Shown one piece after another: positions 8,023 through 15,333 of a DNA stretch of 26,519 bases. The stretch comes from a virus: positions 1 to 26,519 of IMG/VR virus record IMGVR_UViG_3300030108_003867, one strand, 5' to 3'. The translations under genes were made by a program, and so were the position numbers. Each line of letters starts with the position of its first letter. Position 1 is the stretch's first letter. The notes beneath the pieces are model-generated. The model did no database searches and had not been told where the DNA came from. It was given only the letters and a program-made list of their open reading frames with translations.

Positions 8023-9131
8023 TGGCAAAAACTAACGTTACATCAACACAGTTTGCTGCAAAGAAACTGCTTGGAAAAACCCAAACGAGACCATCACTTA
8101 CAGATGCTCAAGAAGCTTACCCTTCAAATGTATCGGTGCCTGGAGCCGGTGTTTTTGCCGAGAGCATCCCAAGAGAGCCTGGTACAAGCTACTATACTAT
8201 GTATTCAGCATCAGCCGGTGCTCCAGCAACTGTTGAGAGAGTTTATTTTGATCTCGTTGCCATTGGAGATGGATACTATGACGGGGACGCAGCGAGCGAG
8301 GATGGTGGCGAAAGCGGTCAAAATGCCGCTAATCACGCATATTACCTAAAACTTCCTTCGAACTACCAAACAACATCTTCTAATCCGAACAAGGGAAGTG
8401 GCAACTTTATAAACAACAAAAGATTATATCTCTCAAGAGGGGGATTACAACTAGTTCCGCCATTCACAACTGATGCTGGTTTGCCCGGATCATCAGGAAA
8501 CAATCGATATTTTGTTGAGATTTATAGTGGAGATCCCTCTGACCCAGCAAACAAGATATCATCCACCGACGCGATTGACTGGCAATTCGACTATTATTCT
8601 GGTATCTTATTTATCCAAGATAGTGCCTCAGCAGCACCTGTCACAGCTTCAGCATATATGTATGTGGGAAAATATCTTGACGAAAAATTAACAGATATAA
8701 GTTCATCATCTGGTAACTCTATAGTCGTAAAAGACGAAGGATCAAACATAACAACTTCAGCATCATCATTTAATTTTGTTGGGGCCTCTGTTGTCGCTAG
8801 CAATAGTGGCAACGATGTAACCGTCACCCTATCTTCAGCTGTATACTCTAGGACGCCAATAAACTCAACAACAACAGCCTCAGTTGATTCAGTGATACTA
8901 GGCGTCTCAGGAACGGCAGCAATTGATATTAGACTTCCATCAGCTGATGCTTATAGTGCCGGTCAAAACTTTATAATTAAAGATGAGAGCGGAGCAGCAA
9001 ATACAAAAAATATAACTATTCGTACAACCGGTGGACAAAAAATAGATGGAGCCTCTTTTATTGTTTTAGAGTCGCCTTATGCTGCTGTCAATATTTATTC
9101 AAATGGAACTGACAAATTCTTCTTATACTAA
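8022..9131 (+). CDS. Tail-fibre or fibre-connector protein
   Basis: A 369-aa structural protein. The N-terminal part (about 1-230) contains IDWQFDYYSGILFIQD followed by a short Ser/Ala segment and AYMYVGKYLDEKL, a pattern I associate with proteins near the baseplate or fibre base in marine T4-like phages. The C-terminal 90 residues form a beta-domain ending QKIDGASFIVLESPYAAVNI and then a terminal KFFLY. The same type of domain ends the next gene (QTIDGATSITLESPLAAVEL, then DLWKVF). The ATG overlaps the stop of the upstream fibre gene, so the two are coupled and probably form one structure. Function as an attachment or trimerisation tip is inferred. Confidence 0.75.
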   Translation: MAKTNVTSTQFAAKKLLGKTQTRPSLTDAQEAYPSNVSVPGAGVFAESIPREPGTSYYTMYSASAGAPATVERVYFDLVAIGDGYYDGDAASEDGGESGQNAANHAYYLKLPSNYQTTSSNPNKGSGNFINNKRLYLSRGGLQLVPPFTTDAGLPGSSGNNRYFVEIYSGDPSDPANKISSTDAIDWQFDYYSGILFIQDSASAAPVTASAYMYVGKYLDEKLTDISSSSGNSIVVKDEGSNITTSASSFNFVGASVVASNSGNDVTVTLSSAVYSRTPINSTTTASVDSVILGVSGTAAIDIRLPSADAYSAGQNFIIKDESGAANTKNITIRTTGGQKIDGASFIVLESPYAAVNIYSNGTDKFFLY

Positions 9132-9152
9132 AGATTTACAGGCACTTTTAAA

Positions 9153-9161
9153 CTATTTAGG
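9153..9161 (+). promoter_or_regulatory. Recurrent intergenic motif CTATTTAGG (copy 2)
   Basis: Lies 81 nt upstream of the chosen start of the next gene, farther than most copies, and upstream of a possible terminator hairpin, so its role at this site is less clear. Confidence 0.25.
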
Positions 9162-9167
9162 GTGAAT

Positions 9168-9197
9168 TCAAAAGTTCTCTCTTTTGATTCCTTTTTT
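9168..9197 (+). terminator. AT-rich hairpin with T-run, possible terminator
   Basis: TCAAAAG (9168-9174) pairs with CTTTTGA (9181-9187) over loop TTCTCT, followed by TTCC and TTTTTT (9192-9197). The stem is weak (one internal G-C and one C-G pair at ends), so efficiency is doubtful. Confidence 0.4.
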
Positions 9198-9199
9198 GC

Positions 9200-9207
9200 T
9201 ATAAATA
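9200..9207 (+). promoter_or_regulatory. TATAAATA, exact match to T4 late-promoter -10
   Basis: TATAAATA is the consensus T4 late promoter element read by the gp55-type sigma. This copy lies 34 nt upstream of the ATG of the 1002-aa fibre gene, immediately after the hairpin and T-run. The window is AT-rich, so a chance match is possible, but the position is right for a promoter. Confidence 0.5.
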
Positions 9208-9220
9208 TTACAATTATTTT

Positions 9221-9225
9221 GGAGG
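9221..9225 (+). promoter_or_regulatory. Ribosome site GGAGG that fixes the start at 9234
   Basis: GGAGG lies 8 nt before ATG 9234. An in-frame GTG at 9162 would add 24 residues, but it would span the hairpin and TATAAATA element and has no such site. Confidence 0.8.
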
Positions 9226-9233
9226 ATAATAAT

Positions 9234-12200
9234 ATGGCTTATAAATTTCAATTAGGGCCTGCTACGCTTAGTGGCTCTATTACACACAAAGAAGCTCCCG
9301 TATTTAGTTCTGGTTTTAATAATAACGACCAAAACATTACAAATGTTGGAGTTTTGGAGGCGGACACAATTCAAAGTGACGCCGATGGTACTGGGTTAAA
9401 CATCAACTTCGATGGTAACACAACTACAAACAAAATTACTTTAAAAGATAATCTTGCTGATGCTTTGAATATCAACGAAGGTGGCACTTCTTATCTTAAA
9501 TTTACAACAACCAATGATGGCGAGATGATGACTGCTGGAAAGCCTCTCGTGATGAACTCTACAAATTTCCTCGGACTCGGCGGTCCGGATAGTTCAATCT
9601 TTGGATCTGACGCTAACACAATCAATATTGATGGTAACACATCAATTTTGCTTCAACAAGGTGGATCAACAAAGGCAACTGTAAATTCTTCTGGACTTTC
9701 TGTTTCTGGTCAAGTTTCTGGTTCTGGAAATTTGCTAGTAGGCGGAACTGTTCGCCTTGATGGTGTTGCACAAACAGCTGTTGATGTTGATGCTGATAGC
9801 ATTCTTTTTGTTGATGCTACCAACAGCCTTGTCAGAAAAGAAACTATGGGTGCTTTTGCAACGGACTTAGCTGGAGATGGTATCACTGTTGGTTCGAATA
9901 AACTTGCCGTAAATGTTGACGACTCATCTATTGAGACTAATTCTGATGCTATTCGTGTTAAAGCTTCTGGTATCACTAATGCTATGCTAGCTGGATCAAT
10001 TGCTAATGCTAAATTAGAAAACTCTACCATCTCAGGTGTTGCTCTTGGTTCTAATCTTAACGATTTAACTGTAGATAACGCTACACTTGCATTGAACTCT
10101 GGCACAACCTTCAATGGTGGTGCTGCTAGAACAATTTCTGTTAAGGATGGTGGTATTGACACTGACGCTCTTGGAGCAGATGCTGTTACTGCTGCTAAAA
10201 TTGCCGACGATGCGGTTCAACCGGAACACTTGCACAATGATGTATTTGGTCTTGGTTTGGCACCAAATGGCTCATCCAATGCTATTGATGTTCAAGTTGA
10301 TGATTCATCTATTGAAATCAATTCAGACTCACTTCGTGTTAAGGCTTCCGGTGTGACCAACGCTATGTTGGCTGGATCAATTGCTAATGCTAAATTGGCT
10401 AACTCTGCTGTAACTGTTACAGCTGGAGATGGACTTAAAGGTGGGGGCTCTGTATCTCTTGGTGGATCTGTAACCTTAAACGTTGATGTTGATGTTATGG
10501 CTGGTGTTGGTTTAACTGCTGACAACACGAATGAAGAGTTGGATGTATCTGCTGCTCAAACTGGTATTACTAGTATTTTGAACAGTTCCTTAAAAGTTGG
10601 TAGAGGTTCTGATACAGAGTATATTGACTTTAGTACTGATAACCAAATTCACTTTGTTAACAATGACGAAGTTGTGGCAAGAGTTATTTCTGGATCTTTC
10701 GTTGTCCATGGTGACTTACATGTTTCTGGTACAACTACTACTGTAGATTCTACTACCATTCACGTCTCTAGTTCATTCACCTTTGAAGGACCTGTTGATG
10801 CTCACGAAACTAAGCTGGAAGCTGGTACTCCAGTTGCCGATACTACTGTTCAGCTTCCTGAGTTCAGCAGTGCTGGTACTTATTACATGGCTGCTTTTGC
10901 TGCTGATCCAGGTGCAACCGGTGCAATCACAGCAACTCCTGCTGAATTGAATCTTGTTGATGGTGGTACTGCTCGTGGAACTGAAGAAGTTGCTAATGGT
11001 GATGGGTTTTTGCACAATGATGGCGGAACTATGAGAATGACAAACGTTAGCAGCTTGGCTACCTTGTTTGCTGGTAACGGTCTTGCTGCTAGTAATTCTG
11101 TACTGAGATTAGATATCAATGGTATTGCTAGTGCAAAGACCACTCTTGCACAAGCTGACCTTGTAGGTATTTCTGATTCTGCTGATGCTAATGCTGCAAA
11201 GAAAATTACTTTCTCAAATCTTGAAGATCAAATCTTCGGAAATGTTTCTGGTGATGCTCTTATCGCTGCTGGTGGTGCTCTTACCATTCAAGATAGCGCT
11301 GTTGAGAATGATATGTTGGCTGGTTCAATTGCTGACTCAAAACTGAACACAATCTCAACAGCAAACAAAGTTGCTTTGTCTGCTTTGGATATCGACGGCG
11401 GATCAGCTCTTGGTAGTGCAGGTTTGGCTCAAGCTGACTTGTTCATCTTTGATGATGGAGCAGGTGGAACGAACAAGAGTGTAACATTTTCAAACCTTGA
11501 AGATTCAATCTTTGGAAATGTTTCTGGTGACGCTACTATTGCTGCCGGTGGTGCTCTTACCATTGCTAACGATGCCGTAGAGCAAGCAATGATTGCCGAT
11601 GATGCCGTTGGTGCAGACCAGCTAGCTTCAGACGCGGTTGTAAATGCTTCTATTGCCTCGGGAGCGGCGATTGCTCATAGTAAATTAGCTGGTATAACTG
11701 CTGGTTCAATCCTTATGGGTAATGGTTCAGGTGTTGCTACTGCTACTGCTATCTCTGGAGACATAGCTTTGACAGCCCTTGGTGCTACAAGTATTACATC
11801 AAATGCTGTTCACGCCTCTATGCTTAATACTGATATTATTTCTGGTTTGGATGACATTGGCGCTGCTATCGTTTCTACTGATGAGTTGCTCATTAGTGAT
11901 GCTGGTACAATTAGAAGAACTGATGTTTCTAGACTTAAGACTTTTGTTGGTGCTGCCGATGTTGCCGTTTTTGGAAATGCTAATGCTACTCTTGAAGTAG
12001 GTGTAAACTATTCAAATGCTGCACCAGCCGCAGACAGAACTTTGACTCTTCCTGCTTCAGCTGGAATGGTCGTTGGTCAGTCAGTAAAAGTTAAGGCTAA
12101 TGCTGATATGGACAATGGTAACTACATCATTGCTAGAGCTGGTTCTCAAACAATTGACGGCGCAACGTCAATTACATTAGAATCTCCACTTGCTGCTGTT

Positions 12201-12242
12201 GAACTTGTTTATGTTGCTGCTGATCTTTGGAAAGTATTCTAA
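9234..12242 (+). CDS. Long repetitive tail-fibre protein
   Basis: A 1002-aa fibre protein starting MAYKFQLGPATLSGSITHKE. It is built from repeats: VDDSSIE(T/I)NSD--RVKASG(I/V)TNAMLAGSIANAKL appears near residues 228 and 355; a second unit with LAQADL, ITFSNLEDQIFGNVSGDALI and AAGGALTI occurs twice (about 640-690 and 730-780). The C-terminal 78 residues (TLTLPASAGMVVGQSVKVKA ... QTIDGATSITLESPLAAVEL) match the end of the preceding gene in style. The low-complexity, Ala/Asp/Ser/Gly-rich composition suits a long thin trimeric fibre. A strong terminator follows the stop. Host-receptor binding is inferred from family type; the receptor is unknown. Confidence 0.83.
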   Translation: MAYKFQLGPATLSGSITHKEAPVFSSGFNNNDQNITNVGVLEADTIQSDADGTGLNINFDGNTTTNKITLKDNLADALNINEGGTSYLKFTTTNDGEMMTAGKPLVMNSTNFLGLGGPDSSIFGSDANTINIDGNTSILLQQGGSTKATVNSSGLSVSGQVSGSGNLLVGGTVRLDGVAQTAVDVDADSILFVDATNSLVRKETMGAFATDLAGDGITVGSNKLAVNVDDSSIETNSDAIRVKASGITNAMLAGSIANAKLENSTISGVALGSNLNDLTVDNATLALNSGTTFNGGAARTISVKDGGIDTDALGADAVTAAKIADDAVQPEHLHNDVFGLGLAPNGSSNAIDVQVDDSSIEINSDSLRVKASGVTNAMLAGSIANAKLANSAVTVTAGDGLKGGGSVSLGGSVTLNVDVDVMAGVGLTADNTNEELDVSAAQTGITSILNSSLKVGRGSDTEYIDFSTDNQIHFVNNDEVVARVISGSFVVHGDLHVSGTTTTVDSTTIHVSSSFTFEGPVDAHETKLEAGTPVADTTVQLPEFSSAGTYYMAAFAADPGATGAITATPAELNLVDGGTARGTEEVANGDGFLHNDGGTMRMTNVSSLATLFAGNGLAASNSVLRLDINGIASAKTTLAQADLVGISDSADANAAKKITFSNLEDQIFGNVSGDALIAAGGALTIQDSAVENDMLAGSIADSKLNTISTANKVALSALDIDGGSALGSAGLAQADLFIFDDGAGGTNKSVTFSNLEDSIFGNVSGDATIAAGGALTIANDAVEQAMIADDAVGADQLASDAVVNASIASGAAIAHSKLAGITAGSILMGNGSGVATATAISGDIALTALGATSITSNAVHASMLNTDIISGLDDIGAAIVSTDELLISDAGTIRRTDVSRLKTFVGAADVAVFGNANATLEVGVNYSNAAPAADRTLTLPASAGMVVGQSVKVKANADMDNGNYIIARAGSQTIDGATSITLESPLAAVELVYVAADLWKVF
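9915..10411 (+). repeat. Repeated fibre module (DDSSIE-NSD--RVKASG-TNAML)
   Basis: Two in-frame copies of about 105 nt begin near 9915 and 10296 and remain similar at DNA level, including the identical run GCTGGATCAATTGCTAATGC (9990-10010 area and 10371-10390 area). A third partial AMLAGSIA-like copy is near 11312. Confidence 0.7.
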
Positions 12243-12278
12243 TTCTTGGATTGGATTATCTCAAGATTTTTCTTGGAA

Positions 12279-12305
12279 GGGTTGGGCGAAAGCTCAGCCC
12301 TTTTT
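12279..12305 (+). terminator. Strong Rho-independent terminator with GAAA tetraloop
   Basis: GGGTTGGGC (12279-12287) pairs with GCTCAGCCC (12292-12300) with two wobble pairs, closed by the stable GAAA loop, then TTTTT. It ends the transcript of the 1002-aa fibre gene. Confidence 0.88.
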
Positions 12306-12314
12306 CTATTTAAT
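12306..12314 (+). promoter_or_regulatory. Recurrent intergenic motif CTATTTAAT (copy 3)
   Basis: Begins directly after the terminator T-run and 28 nt before the next ATG, the same distance as copy 1. This position is what a promoter for the next unit would need. Confidence 0.4.
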
Positions 12315-12333
12315 ACAAACGTGAGGATAAACT

Positions 12334-13332
12334 ATGTCATACAAATATTCGAAAGGGTCTCAGGTAATTGGAGACCTAAAAGCAGCGGATGATACACAAA
12401 GAGATACATTGATTGACTTTGGAGAAGACCAAATTGATTTTCAAACAAGTGGATCCGTAAGATTACAGGTCAACAACGATGGGGTTTACATCCCAGACAC
12501 ATCTACTGATGCTAGTCTTTTTGTTTCTGGTGGCATTCAATTAACGCCGGGAAACCAAGAAGGTATAAGGTTTGCGAACAAAGGTGGCGCTGAGTTAAAT
12601 TTCATATCTTTTCAAGAAGGGAGCGAAGGCGGATCATATAATGCTAGATTGGGCTATAACTCTGAGGAATATATCTTTATAGCACCAGGTCGAGGAGCAG
12701 ACTTCTTCCTTAATACTGGTAAGTCTAGTGGAAACTTTACTTACCCGTTTAGCATTATGGATGACGGGACAGCCAAGTTCACAAAGGGGCTGGAGAGTAG
12801 TTCTGATCGATCAGCAGATGTAGACAGCAATATTGCTTTCTATGTTTCCGGAACATTGGATGGAAACAATGATGCTGTTTTCTTGGGAAGAACAGGTGTT
12901 GGAGTATCCGCTCCAAAAACAACCTTTGATGTCCATCATGACCCAACCGGACTTGCCAATGATACTGGTGGCGGAGAGGTTGTAAAATTTGGTTCTGGAA
13001 CATTGACTGCTGGAAAGCTGTATTACCTTAACGGCTCTACGTGGGCAGAAACGGACGCCGATGGGGTTTCTTATGGTGCGGAGTGCTTATTGGGAATTGC
13101 GCTTGGATCAAGCCCGACAACCAATGGCGTATTGATCAGAGGATTCTTTGACGCCAATAGTTATTTGTCAAACTTTTCAGCTGGAAAAGCTGTATATGTC
13201 AGCACAACTGCTGGTGGTATGGATACAACGAGACCGAGCGCGAGTGGAGACTTTGTTAGAATAGTTGGATATTGCACAACCACAGCGAACGTTATCTATT
13301 TTAATCCATCGACAACTTGGGTTGAATTATAA
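12334..13332 (+). CDS. Tail-fibre-like protein
   Basis: A 332-aa protein beginning MSYKYSKGSQVIGDLKAADD. The N-terminal half has the fibre pattern IDFGEDQIDFQTSGSVRLQV-NDG, related in style to YIDFSTDNQIHFVNNDE in the 1002-aa fibre. The C-terminal region (about 225-332) contains LGIALGSSPTTNGVLIRGFF, YLSNFSAGKAVYVSTTAGGM and GDFVRIVGYCTTTANVIYFN, a compact domain that I recognise from fibre proteins of marine phages though without a known function. GTGAGGATAA upstream supplies the ribosome site. Its stop overlaps the ATG of the LamG protein that follows, suggesting they are made together and perhaps assemble together. Confidence 0.78.
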   Translation: MSYKYSKGSQVIGDLKAADDTQRDTLIDFGEDQIDFQTSGSVRLQVNNDGVYIPDTSTDASLFVSGGIQLTPGNQEGIRFANKGGAELNFISFQEGSEGGSYNARLGYNSEEYIFIAPGRGADFFLNTGKSSGNFTYPFSIMDDGTAKFTKGLESSSDRSADVDSNIAFYVSGTLDGNNDAVFLGRTGVGVSAPKTTFDVHHDPTGLANDTGGGEVVKFGSGTLTAGKLYYLNGSTWAETDADGVSYGAECLLGIALGSSPTTNGVLIRGFFDANSYLSNFSAGKAVYVSTTAGGMDTTRPSASGDFVRIVGYCTTTANVIYFNPSTTWVEL

Positions 13333-14087
13333 TGTCTGGTTTTACAAAAATCATTGGCATTGCTCTCGATAATGTTACCAAGCTAATCGGTGTAAGCCCC
13401 GAAAATATGGAAAAAGTATTTGGGGTTGCCCCTGCTGGTGATGGAGGCGGTGGAGATGAAGGTGAGGGCGCAGGCCTAGAAGAGAGCGGTAGCGGAACTC
13501 TTGTTGGAAACGCCTCTTTATCAAGTGGGGTTTTGAGTCTGGATGGAAATGGAGACTACTTTAGGATTCCGGATGCAGACAACCTTGATCCAGCAGGTGG
13601 GAACTTTTCCGTTCGCTTTTGGTTTAACGCAGCATCCTTCCCAAGTAACTCAAATGATAATATAATAAACAAAATTGCTCCTTGGCAAGGCTATGCCATT
13701 ACCCTATCTACCTCAACAAATATTGGAGGAACCAACTTATCAGCCGGAGGTATTAGTTTCTATACAAACCATGTATCATATGGAGCTGGTTCTCACAAAG
13801 GTGTTGTGCCATCTGGTGGTATATCTTTAAATACATGGCACCACGTTGCAGTTACAATAAACAGCAGCAACAGCCAATTTAAAATCTACTTTGATGGGTC
13901 GCCAGAACTAACTTATACGGCGACATTACCTCAATCAACTGCCGCTGAACTTTGGGTCGGAGCAGGAAGAACTAATGCCTCATCCAATCCGGGGATGTAT
14001 TTCCACGGACAAGTGGATCAACTATTTGTAACTCAGCAATTATTATCTGATTCTGAGATTTCAAACATTTACAATGCTGGTAGATAG
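13332..14087 (+). CDS. LamG/concanavalin A-like lectin-domain virion protein
   Basis: A 251-aa protein. Residues 1-34 contain two related short helices (KIIGIALDNVTKLIGVSPEN, then MEKVFGVAP), probably an anchor. A Gly/Glu-rich linker (36-55) leads into a LamG_3-type jelly-roll: VLSLDGNGDYFRIP (67-80), FSVRFWFNA (92-100), NTWHHVAVTINSSNSQFKIY (167-186), FDGSPEL and the closing VDQLFVTQQLLSDSEISNIY (228-247). The typical role is binding sugar or glycoprotein, so it may be a receptor-binding tip or surface adhesin. It is coupled to the upstream fibre gene by ATAATG overlap. It is the second LamG-type protein in the window; the two are not close copies. Confidence 0.85.
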   Translation: MSGFTKIIGIALDNVTKLIGVSPENMEKVFGVAPAGDGGGGDEGEGAGLEESGSGTLVGNASLSSGVLSLDGNGDYFRIPDADNLDPAGGNFSVRFWFNAASFPSNSNDNIINKIAPWQGYAITLSTSTNIGGTNLSAGGISFYTNHVSYGAGSHKGVVPSGGISLNTWHHVAVTINSSNSQFKIYFDGSPELTYTATLPQSTAAELWVGAGRTNASSNPGMYFHGQVDQLFVTQQLLSDSEISNIYNAGR

Positions 14088-14099
14088 ACGTGTCAATAT

Positions 14100-14116
14100 G
14101 TCCTTTAAGGACTTTT
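14100..14116 (+). terminator. Short hairpin plus TTTT, weak terminator
   Basis: GTCCT (14100-14104) pairs with AGGAC (14108-14112) over a 3-nt loop, then TTTTATT. The stem has only 5 bp, so it is a moderate candidate; its place between the fibre cassette and gp22 supports it. Confidence 0.5.
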
Positions 14117-14129
14117 ATTAATATAACGA

Positions 14130-14138
14130 CTATTTATT
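14130..14138 (+). promoter_or_regulatory. Recurrent intergenic motif CTATTTATT (copy 4)
   Basis: Lies between the weak terminator and gp22, 38 nt before the gp22 ATG. It would head the unit gp22-gp23, which has no other motif copy between its genes. Confidence 0.42.
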
Positions 14139-14167
14139 GAAGAAATATATTTTTAGGAGATAAATTG

Positions 14168-15316
14168 ATGTCCAACATGTTAGAACAAGCAATCGCTGAT
14201 GCTGCAGCATTAAGAGAACAAGCTATCAAAAATGCTGAACAATCTGTTCTTGATAAGTATTCGAGACAAATTAAAGAAGCAGTAGATCAAATGTTAGAAA
14301 TGGACGATGCTCCCAACAAAGCGAATGAGATTATTAGCGAAGTTGAAGAAGAACTTATGGAACAAGAAGAAGCCCCTGCTATGGCAGAACCAGCAGCGGA
14401 CGCTGGTATTGAAGCTCCTCAAGCATGGGATTCTCGATTTGATGACATCTCAATGAAACTAACCGCAATGGTTGATAATCTCCCAGAAGATGAAAATGGA
14501 ATGATTGATTTAGATCTCGGAGACTTCTCCATTCCTGCTGATGAAGCAGCAGCCGCAGAAGGGGCTCCAGAAGAGCCCGAGGGCGATCTTGGAGAACTCG
14601 GAGGGGATGAACCCGAAGAAGGTGAAGATGAAGGCTTAGATAACCTTATTGGAGACCTAGAAGGCGATGATGAAACAGAAACCATGGATGATGAAGATAT
14701 TGATCTTCAACTTCAAGAAGTTCTACGCCTGTTGGGAGAAGAGATGGAGCTTGATTATGATCCACAAATTGATTCTCTTGGAAAGTGGAGAAACAATAGA
14801 TCAAGAGAAGAGTTTAATCAAGATGCTGCTGATCTATTATACGAAGAAGAATCAGAAGAAGAAAAAGTCGATGAGGAAAAAGAAGAACTCATGGGCAAAG
14901 TTAACGAATTACATGAGACCGTAGAGAGTCTGACGTCACAAAACGAACAACTAGTTGACGTCCTATCCAAGTTGGAGATCCACCTTGAGGAGTCTTTATT
15001 GTCAAACGCAAAACTTTTATATCAAAACCGCACACTAGCTGATGCCTCCCTGAATGAGCGACAAAAGTCAAAAATTGTCGAAGCCATTGCTAATGCGGAG
15101 TCTCCGAAAGAAGCTAAAAATCTTCACGAGACACTCAAAACTACAGTGGGATCGACGCCTAATAGCAAAAGAGGTCCAAAATCGCTTAGTGAGTCAGTCA
15201 ATAGAAGATCGAACTTAAGTTCTATGTTGAATTCAAGACAAAACATTAACGAAAGCAAGCAGAGCGCCGACCCTCTTATGGAAAAGATGCAGAAGCTTGC
15301 AGGCATAAAAAAATAA
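14168..15316 (+). CDS. 22: Prohead core scaffold protein, T4 gp22-like
   Basis: A 382-aa acidic protein placed directly before the major capsid gene, as in T4. Start: ATG 14168 has AGGAGA (14155-14160) at a 7-nt gap; a TTG just before it would add one residue. The N-terminal part is an Ala/Glu-rich helix (AIADAAALREQAIKNAEQSV), followed by a strongly acidic Glu/Asp/Pro/Gly region (about 55-190), a coiled coil (about 225-300; KEELMGKVNELHETVESLTS) and a basic Ser/Asn/Arg-rich tail. LLYQNRTLADASLNERQKSK resembles scaffold C-terminal parts of marine T4-like phages. QIKEAV and KIVEAI fit gp21 cleavage sites. It is expected to be assembled in the prohead core and then degraded. T4 gp22 is shorter (269 aa); the acidic insert accounts for much of the difference. 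Confidence 0.87.
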   Translation: MSNMLEQAIADAAALREQAIKNAEQSVLDKYSRQIKEAVDQMLEMDDAPNKANEIISEVEEELMEQEEAPAMAEPAADAGIEAPQAWDSRFDDISMKLTAMVDNLPEDENGMIDLDLGDFSIPADEAAAAEGAPEEPEGDLGELGGDEPEEGEDEGLDNLIGDLEGDDETETMDDEDIDLQLQEVLRLLGEEMELDYDPQIDSLGKWRNNRSREEFNQDAADLLYEEESEEEKVDEEKEELMGKVNELHETVESLTSQNEQLVDVLSKLEIHLEESLLSNAKLLYQNRTLADASLNERQKSKIVEAIANAESPKEAKNLHETLKTTVGSTPNSKRGPKSLSESVNRRSNLSSMLNSRQNINESKQSADPLMEKMQKLAGIKK

Positions 15317-15333
15317 TTTAAGGAGATTTTAAA

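Noticed and set aside
9162-9233. N-terminal extension of the 1002-aa fibre protein from GTG 9162
   Set aside because: It would cross a hairpin, T-run and TATAAATA element; ATG 9234 has an ideal GGAGG site.
9710-10162. 150-aa minus-strand frame inside the fibre gene
   Set aside because: Shadow of the repetitive Ala/Asp/Ser coding strand, with no ribosome site or recognised protein.
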